From JAJDOD01 sp050299835 (GTDB lineage Bacteria; Pseudomonadota; Alphaproteobacteria; Rhodobacterales; Rhodobacteraceae): DNA of 64,000 nucleotides. The DNA is taken from the NCBI GenBank assembly GCA_050299835.1, contig JBNKWP010000017.1, positions 8,480-72,479 of the forward strand, given 5' to 3'. Below are positions 26,625 through 36,000 of this stretch, piece by piece. How positions within the stretch are numbered: the first letter of the stretch is position 1; each line of letters begins with the position of its first letter. The notes under the pieces were generated by a model, which ran no database searches, had not been told where the DNA came from, and saw nothing but the letters and a program-made list of their open reading frames with translations. The translations under genes and the position numbers were made by a program.

Positions 26625-27108
26625 TGCCAGGGAGATTTAGTGAAACTTGTGGGGATATTGAAGGCTATTCTTGAAACATATTGTTGTCTATTTGGAAATG
26701 ACGGGCCTTGAAACTCGGTGGGGTGCCCAAATTGTTACTGAATTCCAAATGTCTGATGGCCCTGCAAATCTTGGCAAATTAGCTCCGAAATTGACAACAA
26801 TGGCCACAGCCATCCGAAATGTAGATGCTTGGGAGACAATATATGCCGTTTTTGCGCTCAATTAAGAACGCCAATTCCCAAGTTCAGTCATTTTTGCTAA
26901 AGATGGAGTCAAATTTCTGCCCTGCCGGTGTGAGACAACTAATCGTGGCAATCAGCCATGAGCTTACTCAAGTTCATCTGATTGTGTGTGAGTGTCTCCG
27001 GTACTGTGCCGGGTCGGTAACAGGGGGAGGCGTGCCTGAATTGGTGTGCGGCACGCCTCCCGAAAAACTGTGTGTCCCGCGAAAGCGGTGTGTGTGTATG
27101 AGGTCAAT
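26625..27108. other. AT-rich intergenic region without a supported gene
   Basis: This 484-base stretch separates pqiA and the Hint-domain gene. It is markedly AT-rich at its left end (20 G/C of 60 at 26641-26700). Two short open frames (26671-26865 from a TTG, 26825-27112) show no family likeness, ribosome site or codon bias. The right end holds a strong stem-loop and a GT-rich stretch in the probable 5' leader of the Hint gene. Confidence 0.6.
27025..27061 (+). repeat. Perfect 12-bp inverted repeat in the leader of the Hint-domain gene
   Basis: GGGAGGCGTGCC and GGCACGCCTCCC are separated by 13 bases and end 47 bases before the Hint start codon. No U-tract follows on the + strand, so it is not a normal terminator. 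A second short hairpin (CCGCGAAAGCGG, 27078-27089) follows. A structured 5' leader or a protein-binding site is likely. Confidence 0.75.
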
Positions 27109-27744
27109 ATGAGTGTACGGAGTTGGTTTGAGTACCCGGAATCTTCGGGTTTTGATCGAGCGGTTTCCAAGTTGCGTGAAGGTGCGGCCAGCCGTCTGAA
27201 GGCGGAACGGTCGCGTCACTCGCGGCAAGCGGCGAATGAGGAAGCTGTTGCGACGACGTCAAGTGCTGGTCGTCGGGAAACGCAATCCACTGGAAATGTC
27301 GGTTTTGAGGCCTGGCCATTGCCCGGGCTGGCCCCGATGACCCGTGTGAGAACGTCCTTTGGCGACGTCCATGCCGCGGCTCTGCGCAAAGGCGACGAGG
27401 TTCTGACGCGAAGTGGGAAATACATGCCCATCCTCTGGCTGACCCGAATTTGTCTCGACGAGGGCATCCTGCGGGAAAAGCCTGACTGCAATCCGGTGGT
27501 TTTGGCCGCCGGCGCGCTGGGGCCGCAACTTCCCGCAAGTGAAATCATGCTTTCGCCGCGCCAAGTCGTTTGCGCCGATGATCGCGGCGGATTGTCCGCC
27601 GATCGAGAAGCGGCGATGCTGGTGTCGTGGCCGGGAATTCGCCGTCTGCGGGAAACCGGTCTGTCCTATACGATGTTCCATGTCGGAGAGGCGGCGGAGG
27701 TGTATTGCGAAGGAACCTACCTGTTGTTCCCGATGGACGCCTGA
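27109..27744 (+). CDS. Hint-domain (Hedgehog/intein fold) protein, 211 aa
   Basis: The central part fits the Hint_2 domains common in Rhodobacteraceae: TRVRTSFGDVHAAALRKGDEVLT at the domain start, the block with ILWLTRI, and the later LSPRQVVCADD and VYCEGTYLLFPMDA. In most self-processing Hint domains the first residue is Cys or Ser; here the segment before the domain ends LPGLAPMTRVRT without a clear cysteine, so self-cleavage is doubtful. The first 70 residues are basic and low-complexity. I used the ATG at 27109, which has GAGG upstream. It precedes cheB on the same strand by about 70 bases. Confidence 0.75.
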   Translation: MSVRSWFEYPESSGFDRAVSKLREGAASRLKAERSRHSRQAANEEAVATTSSAGRRETQSTGNVGFEAWPLPGLAPMTRVRTSFGDVHAAALRKGDEVLTRSGKYMPILWLTRICLDEGILREKPDCNPVVLAAGALGPQLPASEIMLSPRQVVCADDRGGLSADREAAMLVSWPGIRRLRETGLSYTMFHVGEAAEVYCEGTYLLFPMDA

Positions 27745-27813
27745 GGGACATCAACCCGATCTTAAGAGGCGCGTGAGAATTGTTCCGGCAACTTGCTTGC
27801 ACGGGACAGAACG

Positions 27814-28872
27814 GTGAAACACAGGGAAAAATCAGGGCGTGTGCGGGTCGTTATCATCGACGATACGCGCACGACCCGCGCCCTGATCCGTGCCATGCTG
27901 GAAGCATCGCCGCTATTGGAGGTGGTCGGGGAGGCCGGCGATCCATATCAAGCGCGCGAACTGATCCGCAGTCTGAACCCCGACATCATCACGTTGGATG
28001 TCGTGATGCCACGGATGGACGGTTTGTCCTTCCTGGACCGCCTTATGCGGCTCAGACCGATGCCGGTTGTCATGGTCTCGAACCGGACAAAGGAACATAG
28101 CGACGAGGCGATTACCGCGCTGGAGCTTGGCGCGGTCGATTGCCTCGACCTCGGCCAGCTTTGCAGGACAAAAACCGCGGATGTCCTGGTTGAAACCGTG
28201 CTCATGGCGGCAGCGAGCCGACCTGTGAGGAGAGATTTGATGACGGAGATCATGGAAAGCTCTTCATCGGAGGTAACATTCGACTGGAACGGAAATGTCG
28301 TTCTGATCGGCAGTTCCACCGGTGGCGTTGAAGCCCTTTTGCGGGTGCTGTCTTCAATGCCGGACGATGGTCCCCCCATCGTTATTGCCCAGCACATGCC
28401 GAGACTCTATCTGGGAAGCTTCGCGGAGCGTCTGCAGCGAACCAACAAACCGATCGTTTCGCTTTCCCGGCATGGTGCGCGGCTGGAACGGGGTCATGTC
28501 TATCTTTCAGCCGGGGGCGACAGCCATACCGTCATCTCGAAGCGAGACATGTACACATTGAGGCATGAGCCTGAGGATGGAACGGAAACCTTCGTTCCTT
28601 CGGTGAACCGGCTCTTCGCATCCGGCATCGTGCATGCCAAGCGCATGGTGGGCGTAATCCTGACGGGGATGGGAAGCGATGGGGCGGCTGCGTTGCTGAA
28701 ACTGCGGGAGGCAGGTGCCCACACGATTGCGCAGGACGCTGCATCTTCCGTTGTGGATGGCATGCCGCGCTCCGCGCGCGAAATCGGTGCGGCAGCGGAG
28801 GTGGCCAGCCTGGCGCAGATCGGCGAGCGGATATTGGCCAGAACCTCCAAGAGTCGGAGGGTACGGGCATGA
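27814..28872 (+). CDS. cheB: Chemotaxis protein-glutamate methylesterase/glutaminase
   Basis: CheB removes methyl groups from chemoreceptor glutamates during adaptation. The N-terminal receiver has RVVIIDDTRTTRALI, the phosphoacceptor Asp in TLDVVMPRMDG and VMVSNRTKE. The methylesterase domain has catalytic Ser in LIGSSTGGVEAL, His in IAQHMPRLY and Asp in ILTGMGSDGA. There is no ATG near the domain start; I chose the GTG at 27814 (about 352 aa), and a TTG at 27793 is possible. The next gene, cheD, overlaps by ATGA. No cheA, cheW or receptor gene is within the window. Confidence 0.93.
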   Translation: MKHREKSGRVRVVIIDDTRTTRALIRAMLEASPLLEVVGEAGDPYQARELIRSLNPDIITLDVVMPRMDGLSFLDRLMRLRPMPVVMVSNRTKEHSDEAITALELGAVDCLDLGQLCRTKTADVLVETVLMAAASRPVRRDLMTEIMESSSSEVTFDWNGNVVLIGSSTGGVEALLRVLSSMPDDGPPIVIAQHMPRLYLGSFAERLQRTNKPIVSLSRHGARLERGHVYLSAGGDSHTVISKRDMYTLRHEPEDGTETFVPSVNRLFASGIVHAKRMVGVILTGMGSDGAAALLKLREAGAHTIAQDAASSVVDGMPRSAREIGAAAEVASLAQIGERILARTSKSRRVRA

Positions 28873-29369
28873 ATTCGGTCTATATCTCGCAAGGACAACA
28901 CGCCGTTGGGAGCGACCCTGACATGGTGGTTTCCACAATTCTCGGGTCTTGTATTTCGATCTGCCTCTGGGACCCGGTGGCCGGCGTCGGTGGCATGAAC
29001 CATTTGCTGCTACCGGATGTGAAAACCGGAAGTGACAGTCTTTCGGCAGGGGCTCTGGACCTGGATCTTCTGATCAACAAGATGATGCCGCTTGGTGCCG
29101 AACGGCCACGGCTGAGGGCCAAACTGTTCGGCGGAAGTTCCATGTTGAGCGGGCGTACGGATATCGGTGCACGCAACGCCGAATTCGGACGCAGCTACCT
29201 GAAGAACGAGGGTATTCCCTGCGAGGCGGAGAGTATCGGAGGCACAAAGGCGAGGCGGCTCAAGTTCTGGCCCGCGACCGGCGTGGCCAGGATGATGCTG
29301 GTGGAAGAACAGGCGCCGGAACCGAAAGCCGTCGATCCCGTTCCCGCGCATGGGGTGGAACTGTTCTGA
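28869..29369 (+). CDS. cheD: Chemoreceptor glutamine deamidase
   Basis: CheD deamidates specific glutamines of methyl-accepting chemotaxis proteins so that they can be methylated. The catalytic cysteine is in STILGSCISICLWDP and the histidine in VGGMNHLLLPD, followed by KLFGGSSM and IGARNAEFGRSYL, all in family order. Length of 166 aa is usual. It is translationally coupled to cheB (ATGA overlap) and ends the unit. Confidence 0.94.
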   Translation: MNSVYISQGQHAVGSDPDMVVSTILGSCISICLWDPVAGVGGMNHLLLPDVKTGSDSLSAGALDLDLLINKMMPLGAERPRLRAKLFGGSSMLSGRTDIGARNAEFGRSYLKNEGIPCEAESIGGTKARRLKFWPATGVARMMLVEEQAPEPKAVDPVPAHGVELF

Positions 29370-29407
29370 GATATCGGGGGCTTCGATGCCCGCGCGCAGC
29401 AGTTCAG

Positions 29408-29722
29408 TCAGTCTCGCGCGGCTTTCTCCTCAATGCCGGATGTACCCTCGCGCCGTTCCAGTTCGGCCAGAACGTCGTCCAGTTTCACGTTACGTGAAGC
29501 CAGCATGACAAGCAGGTGGTAAAGGACATCTCCGGCCTCGGCAATCAGCCGATCGCGATCTCCCTTGACGGCTTCGATAATGGCTTCCACGGCTTCCTCG
29601 CCAAACTTCTCGGCCGCCTTTTCTGGCCCTTTGGCGAGGAGCTTCGCCGTCCAGGAGCTGTCGGGACTCGCCGACCTTCTTGCTTCAATGGTGCGCGCCA
29701 GCCGTGCCAGTACATCTGTCAT
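29408..29722 (-). CDS. hisE: Phosphoribosyl-ATP pyrophosphohydrolase
   Basis: The second step of histidine synthesis: PR-ATP to PR-AMP and pyrophosphate. The all-alpha NTP pyrophosphohydrolase motif is clear (KGPEKAAEKFGEEAVEAIIE, then AEAGDVLYHLLVMLASRNV with the metal-binding E/D residues). The length of 104 aa is that of a stand-alone HisE without the HisI domain. Its start overlaps the hisF stop by four bases (ATGA), so the two are coupled. Confidence 0.95.
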   Translation of the reverse strand: MTDVLARLARTIEARRSASPDSSWTAKLLAKGPEKAAEKFGEEAVEAIIEAVKGDRDRLIAEAGDVLYHLLVMLASRNVKLDDVLAELERREGTSGIEEKAARD

Positions 29723-30480
29723 GTGAGCCTCACCGGAATGCCCGCCGCTGCCATGTGGGCTTTGGCTTCTCCAATTGTGAATTCGCCGAAATGGAAGATC
29801 GATGCCGCGAGCACGGCGCTTGCGTGGCCTTCGGTGACGCCCTCAATCAGGTGATCCAGCGTGCCGACACCACCCGATGCGATGACCGGAATGCGAACCG
29901 CGTCGGAAATCGCACGGGTCAGGGGAATGTTGAAGCCTGCCCGCGTGCCGTCCCGATCCATCGATGTCAGCAGGATTTCACCTGCGCCCTTCGCCTCGAC
30001 CAGCTGCGCGAATTCCACCGCGTCGATCCCGGTCGCGCGACGGCCCCCATGTGTGAAGATTTTCCAGCGGCCCGGTGACACGGTCTTCGCGTCGATTGCA
30101 ACCACGATGCATTGCGACCCGAACTTGTCGGCGGCGCGTGCAATCACATCCGGATCTGCGACGGCGGCCGAGTTGAAGCTGACCTTGTCGGCTCCGGCCA
30201 GCAACAACGCCCGAACATCGTCGACCGTGCGGACACCCCCGCCAACCGTCAGCGGCATGAAGCAATGCTCCGCCGTCCTTTGGGCGAGGTCATACATCGT
30301 GCCGCGATTTTCATGGGTGGCGTGGATGTCGAGAAAGCAAAGTTCGTCCGCTCCCGCCGCGTCATAGGCGATGGCCGCTTCGACAGGATCGCCCGCATCG
30401 ACGAGATCGACGAAATTGACGCCTTTGACCACGCGGCCATCGGCGACGTCGAGGCAGGGAATGATCCGGGTTTTTAACAT
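29719..30480 (-). CDS. hisF: Imidazole glycerol phosphate synthase, cyclase subunit
   Basis: The (beta/alpha)8 barrel that, with the glutaminase HisH, closes the imidazole ring of IGP and releases AICAR. The catalytic aspartates are in IIPCLDVADGRVVKG near residue 11 and in VVAIDAKTV near residue 130; phosphate-binding glycines lie in VGGGVRTVDD and ASGGVGTLDHL. At 253 aa it is full length. It lies between galM and hisE; hisH and hisA are not nearby, so the his genes are split in this organism or lie beyond the window. Confidence 0.97.
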   Translation of the reverse strand: MLKTRIIPCLDVADGRVVKGVNFVDLVDAGDPVEAAIAYDAAGADELCFLDIHATHENRGTMYDLAQRTAEHCFMPLTVGGGVRTVDDVRALLLAGADKVSFNSAAVADPDVIARAADKFGSQCIVVAIDAKTVSPGRWKIFTHGGRRATGIDAVEFAQLVEAKGAGEILLTSMDRDGTRAGFNIPLTRAISDAVRIPVIASGGVGTLDHLIEGVTEGHASAVLAASIFHFGEFTIGEAKAHMAAAGIPVRLT

Positions 30481-30504
30481 GAAGCGACCACCAGCCCGAT
30501 CAGG

Positions 30505-31386
30505 TCAGAGACGCGAGAACCGATAGGTGCTCGATTGCGTGTAGCCTTCGCCGGGGTCGAGGCGGATCGAGGGGAATTCGGCATGGTGCATACTGTCGGG
30601 CCAGTGCTGCGGCTCGATGGCAATTCCGTATTCGCGCCCGGTGAAGATTTGCAGCCCCGGCGCATCGGTCTCGATGTCCATGCGCACGCCAAGATCGCCT
30701 TCGAGGCGCATGGCAGGGCTGGCTCCGGCGTTCAGACAATAATTGTGGTCGATGGCGGAACTCGGAGCGCCGATGTTGCGCAGATCAAATTCGGTCCCGG
30801 CCACGGGAGCCTGTTCACCGGTCGGGATCTGGAAGCTGTCGACCGGCAGGTAGCTGTCTGCATCCACCGAAATGAGCGATCCCGCGCGTCCGTCGCGGGC
30901 GCCCCGCCAAAACGGGTGTAGCGCCAGGTTGACCCATGTCGGTGCGTCGGTCGTCGCCCGGAATTCGACGATCATTTCCCCGTTTCCAAGTGTATAGGAT
31001 GCCGACACGTTTTTGTTGCCGGGGAACCCACCCAATCCGTCAGGCACATCGAGCGTCAGTTTCAGGGCGGTCTCCGACTGTTCGGCAACCGTCCATTCCT
31101 GCGCGTGAAACCCGGTCGATCCGGAATGCAACGTCGTTCGGCCACGCTCATTCTGTTCGAAGGCGCAGCTCCGTCCGTCGATCTCCGCCTTCCCGCCTTC
31201 GATGCGATTGGCGACCGGGCCAACGACCGCACCGTGGTATTCCTTCGCGCCGCGCGCTTCTTCTTCGGTCGCAGCACCATCGACCAGCGACCCAATCCCC
31301 TGGAACCAGACACCGTTCAGCCTTGCGCCCAGTGTCCACACCTCGATCTCCAGATCGCCATTGGTAAGGCGAATGACTTCGGTCAT
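30505..31386 (-). CDS. Aldose 1-epimerase (galactose mutarotase family)
   Basis: A cytosolic beta-sandwich protein interconverting alpha and beta anomers of sugars. Family-like elements are the N-terminal GARLNGVWFQGIG, EYHGAVVGPVANRIEGG near residue 60, an active-site His in VNLALHPFWRG, and AIDHNYCLN with Asp-His and EPQHWPDSMHH towards the C-terminus. The length of 293 aa is slightly short of E. coli GalM. The start overlaps the hemB stop (ATGA), so it sits in an unusual hemB-epimerase-hisF-hisE order. Substrate unknown. Confidence 0.88.
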   Translation of the reverse strand: MTEVIRLTNGDLEIEVWTLGARLNGVWFQGIGSLVDGAATEEEARGAKEYHGAVVGPVANRIEGGKAEIDGRSCAFEQNERGRTTLHSGSTGFHAQEWTVAEQSETALKLTLDVPDGLGGFPGNKNVSASYTLGNGEMIVEFRATTDAPTWVNLALHPFWRGARDGRAGSLISVDADSYLPVDSFQIPTGEQAPVAGTEFDLRNIGAPSSAIDHNYCLNAGASPAMRLEGDLGVRMDIETDAPGLQIFTGREYGIAIEPQHWPDSMHHAEFPSIRLDPGEGYTQSSTYRFSRL

Positions 31387-32372
31387 GCCAGCACCCGTGC
31401 CGCGTCGGGCGCGAAATAGGTCAGGATCGCGTCGCAGCCGGCTCGTTTGAACGCCATCAGGCTTTCCATCATTGCTTTTTCCCCTTCGATCCAGCCATTC
31501 ATCGCTGCCCCTTTGATCATCGCGTATTCACCGCTCACCTGGTAGGCCGCGACCGGGGCACCGAACTTGTCCGATACTCGGCGGCAAATGTCGAGATAGG
31601 GCATTCCCGGCTTCACCATGACCATGTCCGCCCCTTCGCGAAGGTCGCGTTCTACCAGGCGAAGCGCCTCGTCCGAATTGCCGGGGTCCATCTGGTAGGT
31701 CTTCTTGTCCCCTTTCAGCAGGCCGGATGCGCCCACGGCATCACGGAACGGCCCGTAGAAGGCGGAGGCGTATTTGGCCGCATAGCTCAGGATGCATGTG
31801 TTCGTGTGGCCGGCGGCCTCCAGAGCGCTGCGCATCGCGCCGATCCGCCCGTCCATCATGTCGGACGGCCCAATGATGTCGGCGCCTGCATCGGCTTGCG
31901 CGACCGTCATTTTGACCAGGGCCTCCACGCTTTCATCGTTGAGGATGATCCCATCGCGGACGATGCCGTCATGGCCATTGATATTATAGGGGTCGAGGGC
32001 GACATCGGTCATGATGGCGATGTCAGGGACGGCGGCCTTGATTGCCCGTGTGACCCGGTTCGAAAGGTTGTCGGGGTTCCACGCTTCCTCACAGGCCTCG
32101 GTCTTCAACGAGGTTTCGATGTAAGGGAAGAGGCAGATGGCCGGAATGCCCAGCTTTGCAGCCGTTTCCGCGGCCTTCACGGCACGGTCAGGCGTCAGCC
32201 GGGAGACGCCAGGCATGGAGGGAACCGGGGTTTCGTCATCCTCGCCCTCGCGGATAAAAATCGGCCAGATCAGGTCACTGACGGACAGGGAATTCTCCCG
32301 GACCAGCCGTCGCAGGGCGTCGGAGGACTTGGTGCGCCGGAAACGCGTTGCGGGAAACGAACCTGTGGTCAT
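31383..32372 (-). CDS. hemB: Delta-aminolevulinic acid dehydratase (porphobilinogen synthase)
   Basis: Condenses two 5-aminolevulinates to porphobilinogen, the first common step of tetrapyrrole synthesis. The two active-site lysines are in SYAAKYASAFYGPFRD and VMVKPGMPYLDI. The metal-binding loop reads MTDVALDPYNINGHDG, so the three cysteines of zinc enzymes are absent and this should be a zinc-independent, probably magnesium-stimulated, type as in Rhodobacter. Length of 329 aa is normal. It leads the operon hemB-epimerase-hisF-hisE. Its role ties to B12 and heme supply, including the cobalamin genes earlier in the window. Confidence 0.96.
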   Translation of the reverse strand: MTTGSFPATRFRRTKSSDALRRLVRENSLSVSDLIWPIFIREGEDDETPVPSMPGVSRLTPDRAVKAAETAAKLGIPAICLFPYIETSLKTEACEEAWNPDNLSNRVTRAIKAAVPDIAIMTDVALDPYNINGHDGIVRDGIILNDESVEALVKMTVAQADAGADIIGPSDMMDGRIGAMRSALEAAGHTNTCILSYAAKYASAFYGPFRDAVGASGLLKGDKKTYQMDPGNSDEALRLVERDLREGADMVMVKPGMPYLDICRRVSDKFGAPVAAYQVSGEYAMIKGAAMNGWIEGEKAMMESLMAFKRAGCDAILTYFAPDAARVLA

Positions 32373-32487
32373 CGACTGAAGCCTTTGTGCATATTTTGCG
32401 GCTCAATTGCGGTAGCCCGGTCCGGCCAGGGTGGTCAAGCCTTGCGCGTTTGCATAACGTTTGCCCGCGACTGAATTGGGGCCCTGC

Positions 32488-33021
32488 GTGAACTGGTACG
32501 AATCTGTCTTTGAGGTGATCGACTTACGGTCGTTTTCCAACCTTTGGTATTGGATCGGCCTTGCCGTTCTGTGGTCGTCGGTCTCCCATTGGATTCTGGG
32601 TGTGCCTCACGATGCGATTCTGCGTGCACGGAGAGGTAAACCCGATACCGCGATGGAGGATTTGCACGATCTGACGCGGGTCAATGTCAATCGCATACTC
32701 TATATCGTCGATGTTTCGGGTGTCTGGCTTGCGCTGATCGGTTCGGCCGTGGTGACGGCGTTGGCGATCATCGCATTTGGCTACGGAATCGAGTTTGCGC
32801 AGGCCGTGTTCTTCCTTACCACGCCATTGCTGTTGCTCGGAGCGCTTTCGGCGCGAACCGCTCGAAAGATCAAAACGGAATCCCTGTCCGGCGATGCCCT
32901 GATTAAGAAACTGATGATCCATCGTTTCGTGACTCAGCTGATCGGCGTTGCGTCGATCTTCATCACGGCGATGTACGGGATGTGGGTCAATCTCTACACC
33001 GGACCCTTCGGCGGGTTTTGA
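32488..33021 (+). CDS. Small membrane protein of the Rhodobacterales 'SufBCD-associated' type, 177 aa
   Basis: A protein with four likely helices (LWYWIGLAVLWSSVSHWIL, GVWLALIGSAVVTALAIIAFG, AQAVFFLTTPLLLLGAL and the QLIGVASIFITAMYGMWVNL end). From memory, homologues in this family are labelled 'component of SufBCD complex' in databases, but nothing in the sequence shows Fe-S work and no suf genes are nearby. The most likely start is the GTG at 32488, giving NWYESVFEVIDLRS next; a TTG at 32461 is also open. It ends 41 bases before mfd. Confidence 0.7.
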   Translation: MNWYESVFEVIDLRSFSNLWYWIGLAVLWSSVSHWILGVPHDAILRARRGKPDTAMEDLHDLTRVNVNRILYIVDVSGVWLALIGSAVVTALAIIAFGYGIEFAQAVFFLTTPLLLLGALSARTARKIKTESLSGDALIKKLMIHRFVTQLIGVASIFITAMYGMWVNLYTGPFGGF

Positions 33022-33062
33022 GCCATCTTGACACCGGGGGCCAAGCGATTACCCCGCTCCGC

Positions 33063-36000
33063 ATGTCCTCACCCCGTCACATCACTGTAAGCGGCGCGCC
33101 GGAAGGCTTCGACGCAACGCTCGTCCTCTCGGAAGTCGAAAAGTCGGGCGCCGTCTGCCACGTTGCGCGCGATGACAAGCGGATGCGGGCGATGGAGGAG
33201 GCGCTGGCCTTCTTCGCGCCGGACCTGCCGGTCATCACATTTCCCGGCTGGGACTGCCTGCCATATGACCGGGTGTCGCCGAATGCCGATATCTCGGCTA
33301 CGCGGATGGCGACGCTGGCCGGTCTTGTTCACGGGATGCCGAAGCGGTTCGTCCTGCTGACAACGCTCAATGCCATGACCCAGCGCGTGCCGGCCCGCGA
33401 CGTCTTGCGGGAGGCGGCGTTCAGCGCGACCGTGGGCGACCGGGTAGACGAGGCGGCGCTGCGGGCATTTCTGGTGCGAATGGGGTTCGTCCAGGCTCCG
33501 ACGGTCACCGAGCCGGGCGATTACGCGATCCGCGGGGGCATCATCGACATATTTCCGCCGGGCGAAGGTGGGCCGGTGCGGCTCGACTTCTTCGGAGACG
33601 TGCTGGACGGGGCGCGGGGCTTTGACCCCGTGACCCAGCGGACGACCGAAACCCTGAAGACTGTGGAACTTGCGCCGGTTTCCGAAGTCATCCTCGACGA
33701 GGCGGCGATCACGCGCTTTCGTCAGAACTACCGGATCGAGTTCGGCGCGGCGGGCGCCGATGACCCCCTCTATGAGGCGGTCAGCGCCGGGCGCAAGCAT
33801 GCGGGCGTGGAACACTGGCTCCCCTTCTTTCATGAGCGCCTTGAGACGGTGTTCGATTACTTACCGGGAGTGGCCATCACGTTGGATGATCAATCCCCGG
33901 CAATCCGCGCCGCACGTTGGGAGGCGATCGCGGACCAATACGATGCGCGGAAGGAAGCGATGACGGCCAAGGGGCGCGTGGACAGTGTCTACAAGCCCGC
34001 GCCACCCGAGACGCTTTATCTGGACGACGCCGCCTGGACCGAAGCCATGTCGGACCACAGGGTCCTGCAGCTGGCGATCCTTCCGCAACCGACCGGACCG
34101 GGTGTGACCGATGCGGGCGGGCGGGTCGGGCGCGATTTCGCGCCGGAGCGCCAGCAGGAGAATATCAGCCTTTTCGGGGCGCTGGCGGACCATGTTCGCG
34201 CAAAGTCGAAGACTGGTGCAGTTGTTATCGCTTCATATTCCGAAGGCGCACGGGAGCGTTTGCAGGGTCTTTTGGAAGACAGCGATGTCTCGGAGACGCG
34301 GTTGATCCGTGATTTCCGCGATGTGGAAGCGACGGGCATCCACCTTGGCGTCTGGGCGCTGGAGCATGGATTCGAAGCCCCGGCCTCAAGCATCAAAGCG
34401 CTGGGCCATGACGATGCCGGGCTGACCGTCATTTCCGAGCAGGACGTCCTTGGCGACCGGTTGATCCGGCATGGCAAGACGCGGCGGCGGGCGGATAACT
34501 TCCTGACCGAAACCCAGTCGCTCAGTCCCGGCGACCTGATCGTTCATGTGGATCACGGTGTCGGGCGCTATATGGGGCTGGAGGTCGTGGAGGCGCTGGG
34601 TGCGCCGCACGAATGTATCCACCTGGAATATGCGGGCGGGGATCGGCTGTTCCTGCCGGTGGAAAACATCGAACTTCTCAGCCGCTACGGGCATGAGGAA
34701 GGTCTGCTCGACCGGCTGGGCGGTGGCGCGTGGCAGGCCAAGAAGGCGCGGCTGAAGGAACGCATCCGGCAGATTGCGGATCAGCTTATCCGGGTCGCCG
34801 CCGAGCGGCAGTTGCGCAAAGCCCCCGTGATTGAGCCTGTTCACGGGGCATATGACAGTTTTGCCGCGCGGTTCCCCTATGAAGAAACCGACGATCAGCT
34901 GAAGGCGATTTCGGAAACGCTGGACGATCTTGCGGCAGGTCGGCCAATGGACCGGCTGATCTGCGGTGATGTCGGCTTCGGCAAGACAGAAGTGGCGATG
35001 CGGGCGGCCTTCGTCACCGCTCTGGCGGGCCACCAGGTCGCCGTCATCGCGCCCACGACATTATTGGCGCGACAGCACGCGGCAAGTTTCAGGGAGCGGT
35101 TCCGGGGATTCCCGGTGCAAATCCGCCAGCTTTCGCGCTTCGTCTCCGCAAAGGAGGCCGAAGAGGCGCGGCAGGGGCTGGCGCGGGGAACGGTCGATAT
35201 CGTGATCGGCACCCATGCGGTGCTGGCCAAGGGCGTGCGCTTTGCCGATCTCGGGTTGCTGATCGTGGACGAGGAGCAGCATTTCGGAGTGGGTCACAAG
35301 GAACGCCTCAAGTCTCTGCGCTCAGACATCCATGTGCTGACGCTGACGGCCACGCCGATCCCCCGCACGTTGCAACTTTCGCTCACTGGCGTGCGCGACC
35401 TGTCGATCATCGGCACGCCGCCGGTCGACCGTCTGGCGATCCGCACCTATGTCAGCGAATTCGACACCGTGACCCTGCGCGAAGCGCTTCTGCGCGAGCA
35501 CTATCGCGGCGGGCAGGCTTTTTTCGTGGTGCCGCGGATTTCGGACCTGCCGGAGATCGAGGACTGGCTGAAAAACCAGGTGCCGGAAGTGAGTTACGTG
35601 GTCGCGCATGGCCAGATGGCGGCGGGCGAGTTGGACAGCAAGATGAACGCCTTCTACGATGGCAAGTTCGATGTTTTGCTGGCCACGACCATCGTTGAAT
35701 CGGGGCTCGATATCCCGACGGCGAATACGATGATCGTGCACAGGGCGGATATGTTCGGCCTGGCGCAGCTTTACCAGATCCGTGGCCGTGTCGGGCGTTC
35801 CAAAACAAGAGCCTACGCCTACCTCACCACCAAACCGCGCCTGAAACTGACGCCGCAGGCGGAGAAGCGGCTTCGGGTTCTGGGATCGCTCGACAGTCTT
35901 GGCGCCGGTTTCACGCTGGCGAGCCAGGATCTGGATATTCGCGGGGCAGGGAACCTCCTGGGCGAGGAACAGTCGGGCCACATCCGCGAGGTGGGCTACG

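Noticed and set aside
26671..27112. Two short + strand frames (from 26671 and 26825) between pqiA and the Hint gene
   Set aside because: The first starts at TTG without a ribosome site; neither shows domain features, and the region looks like a promoter and leader.
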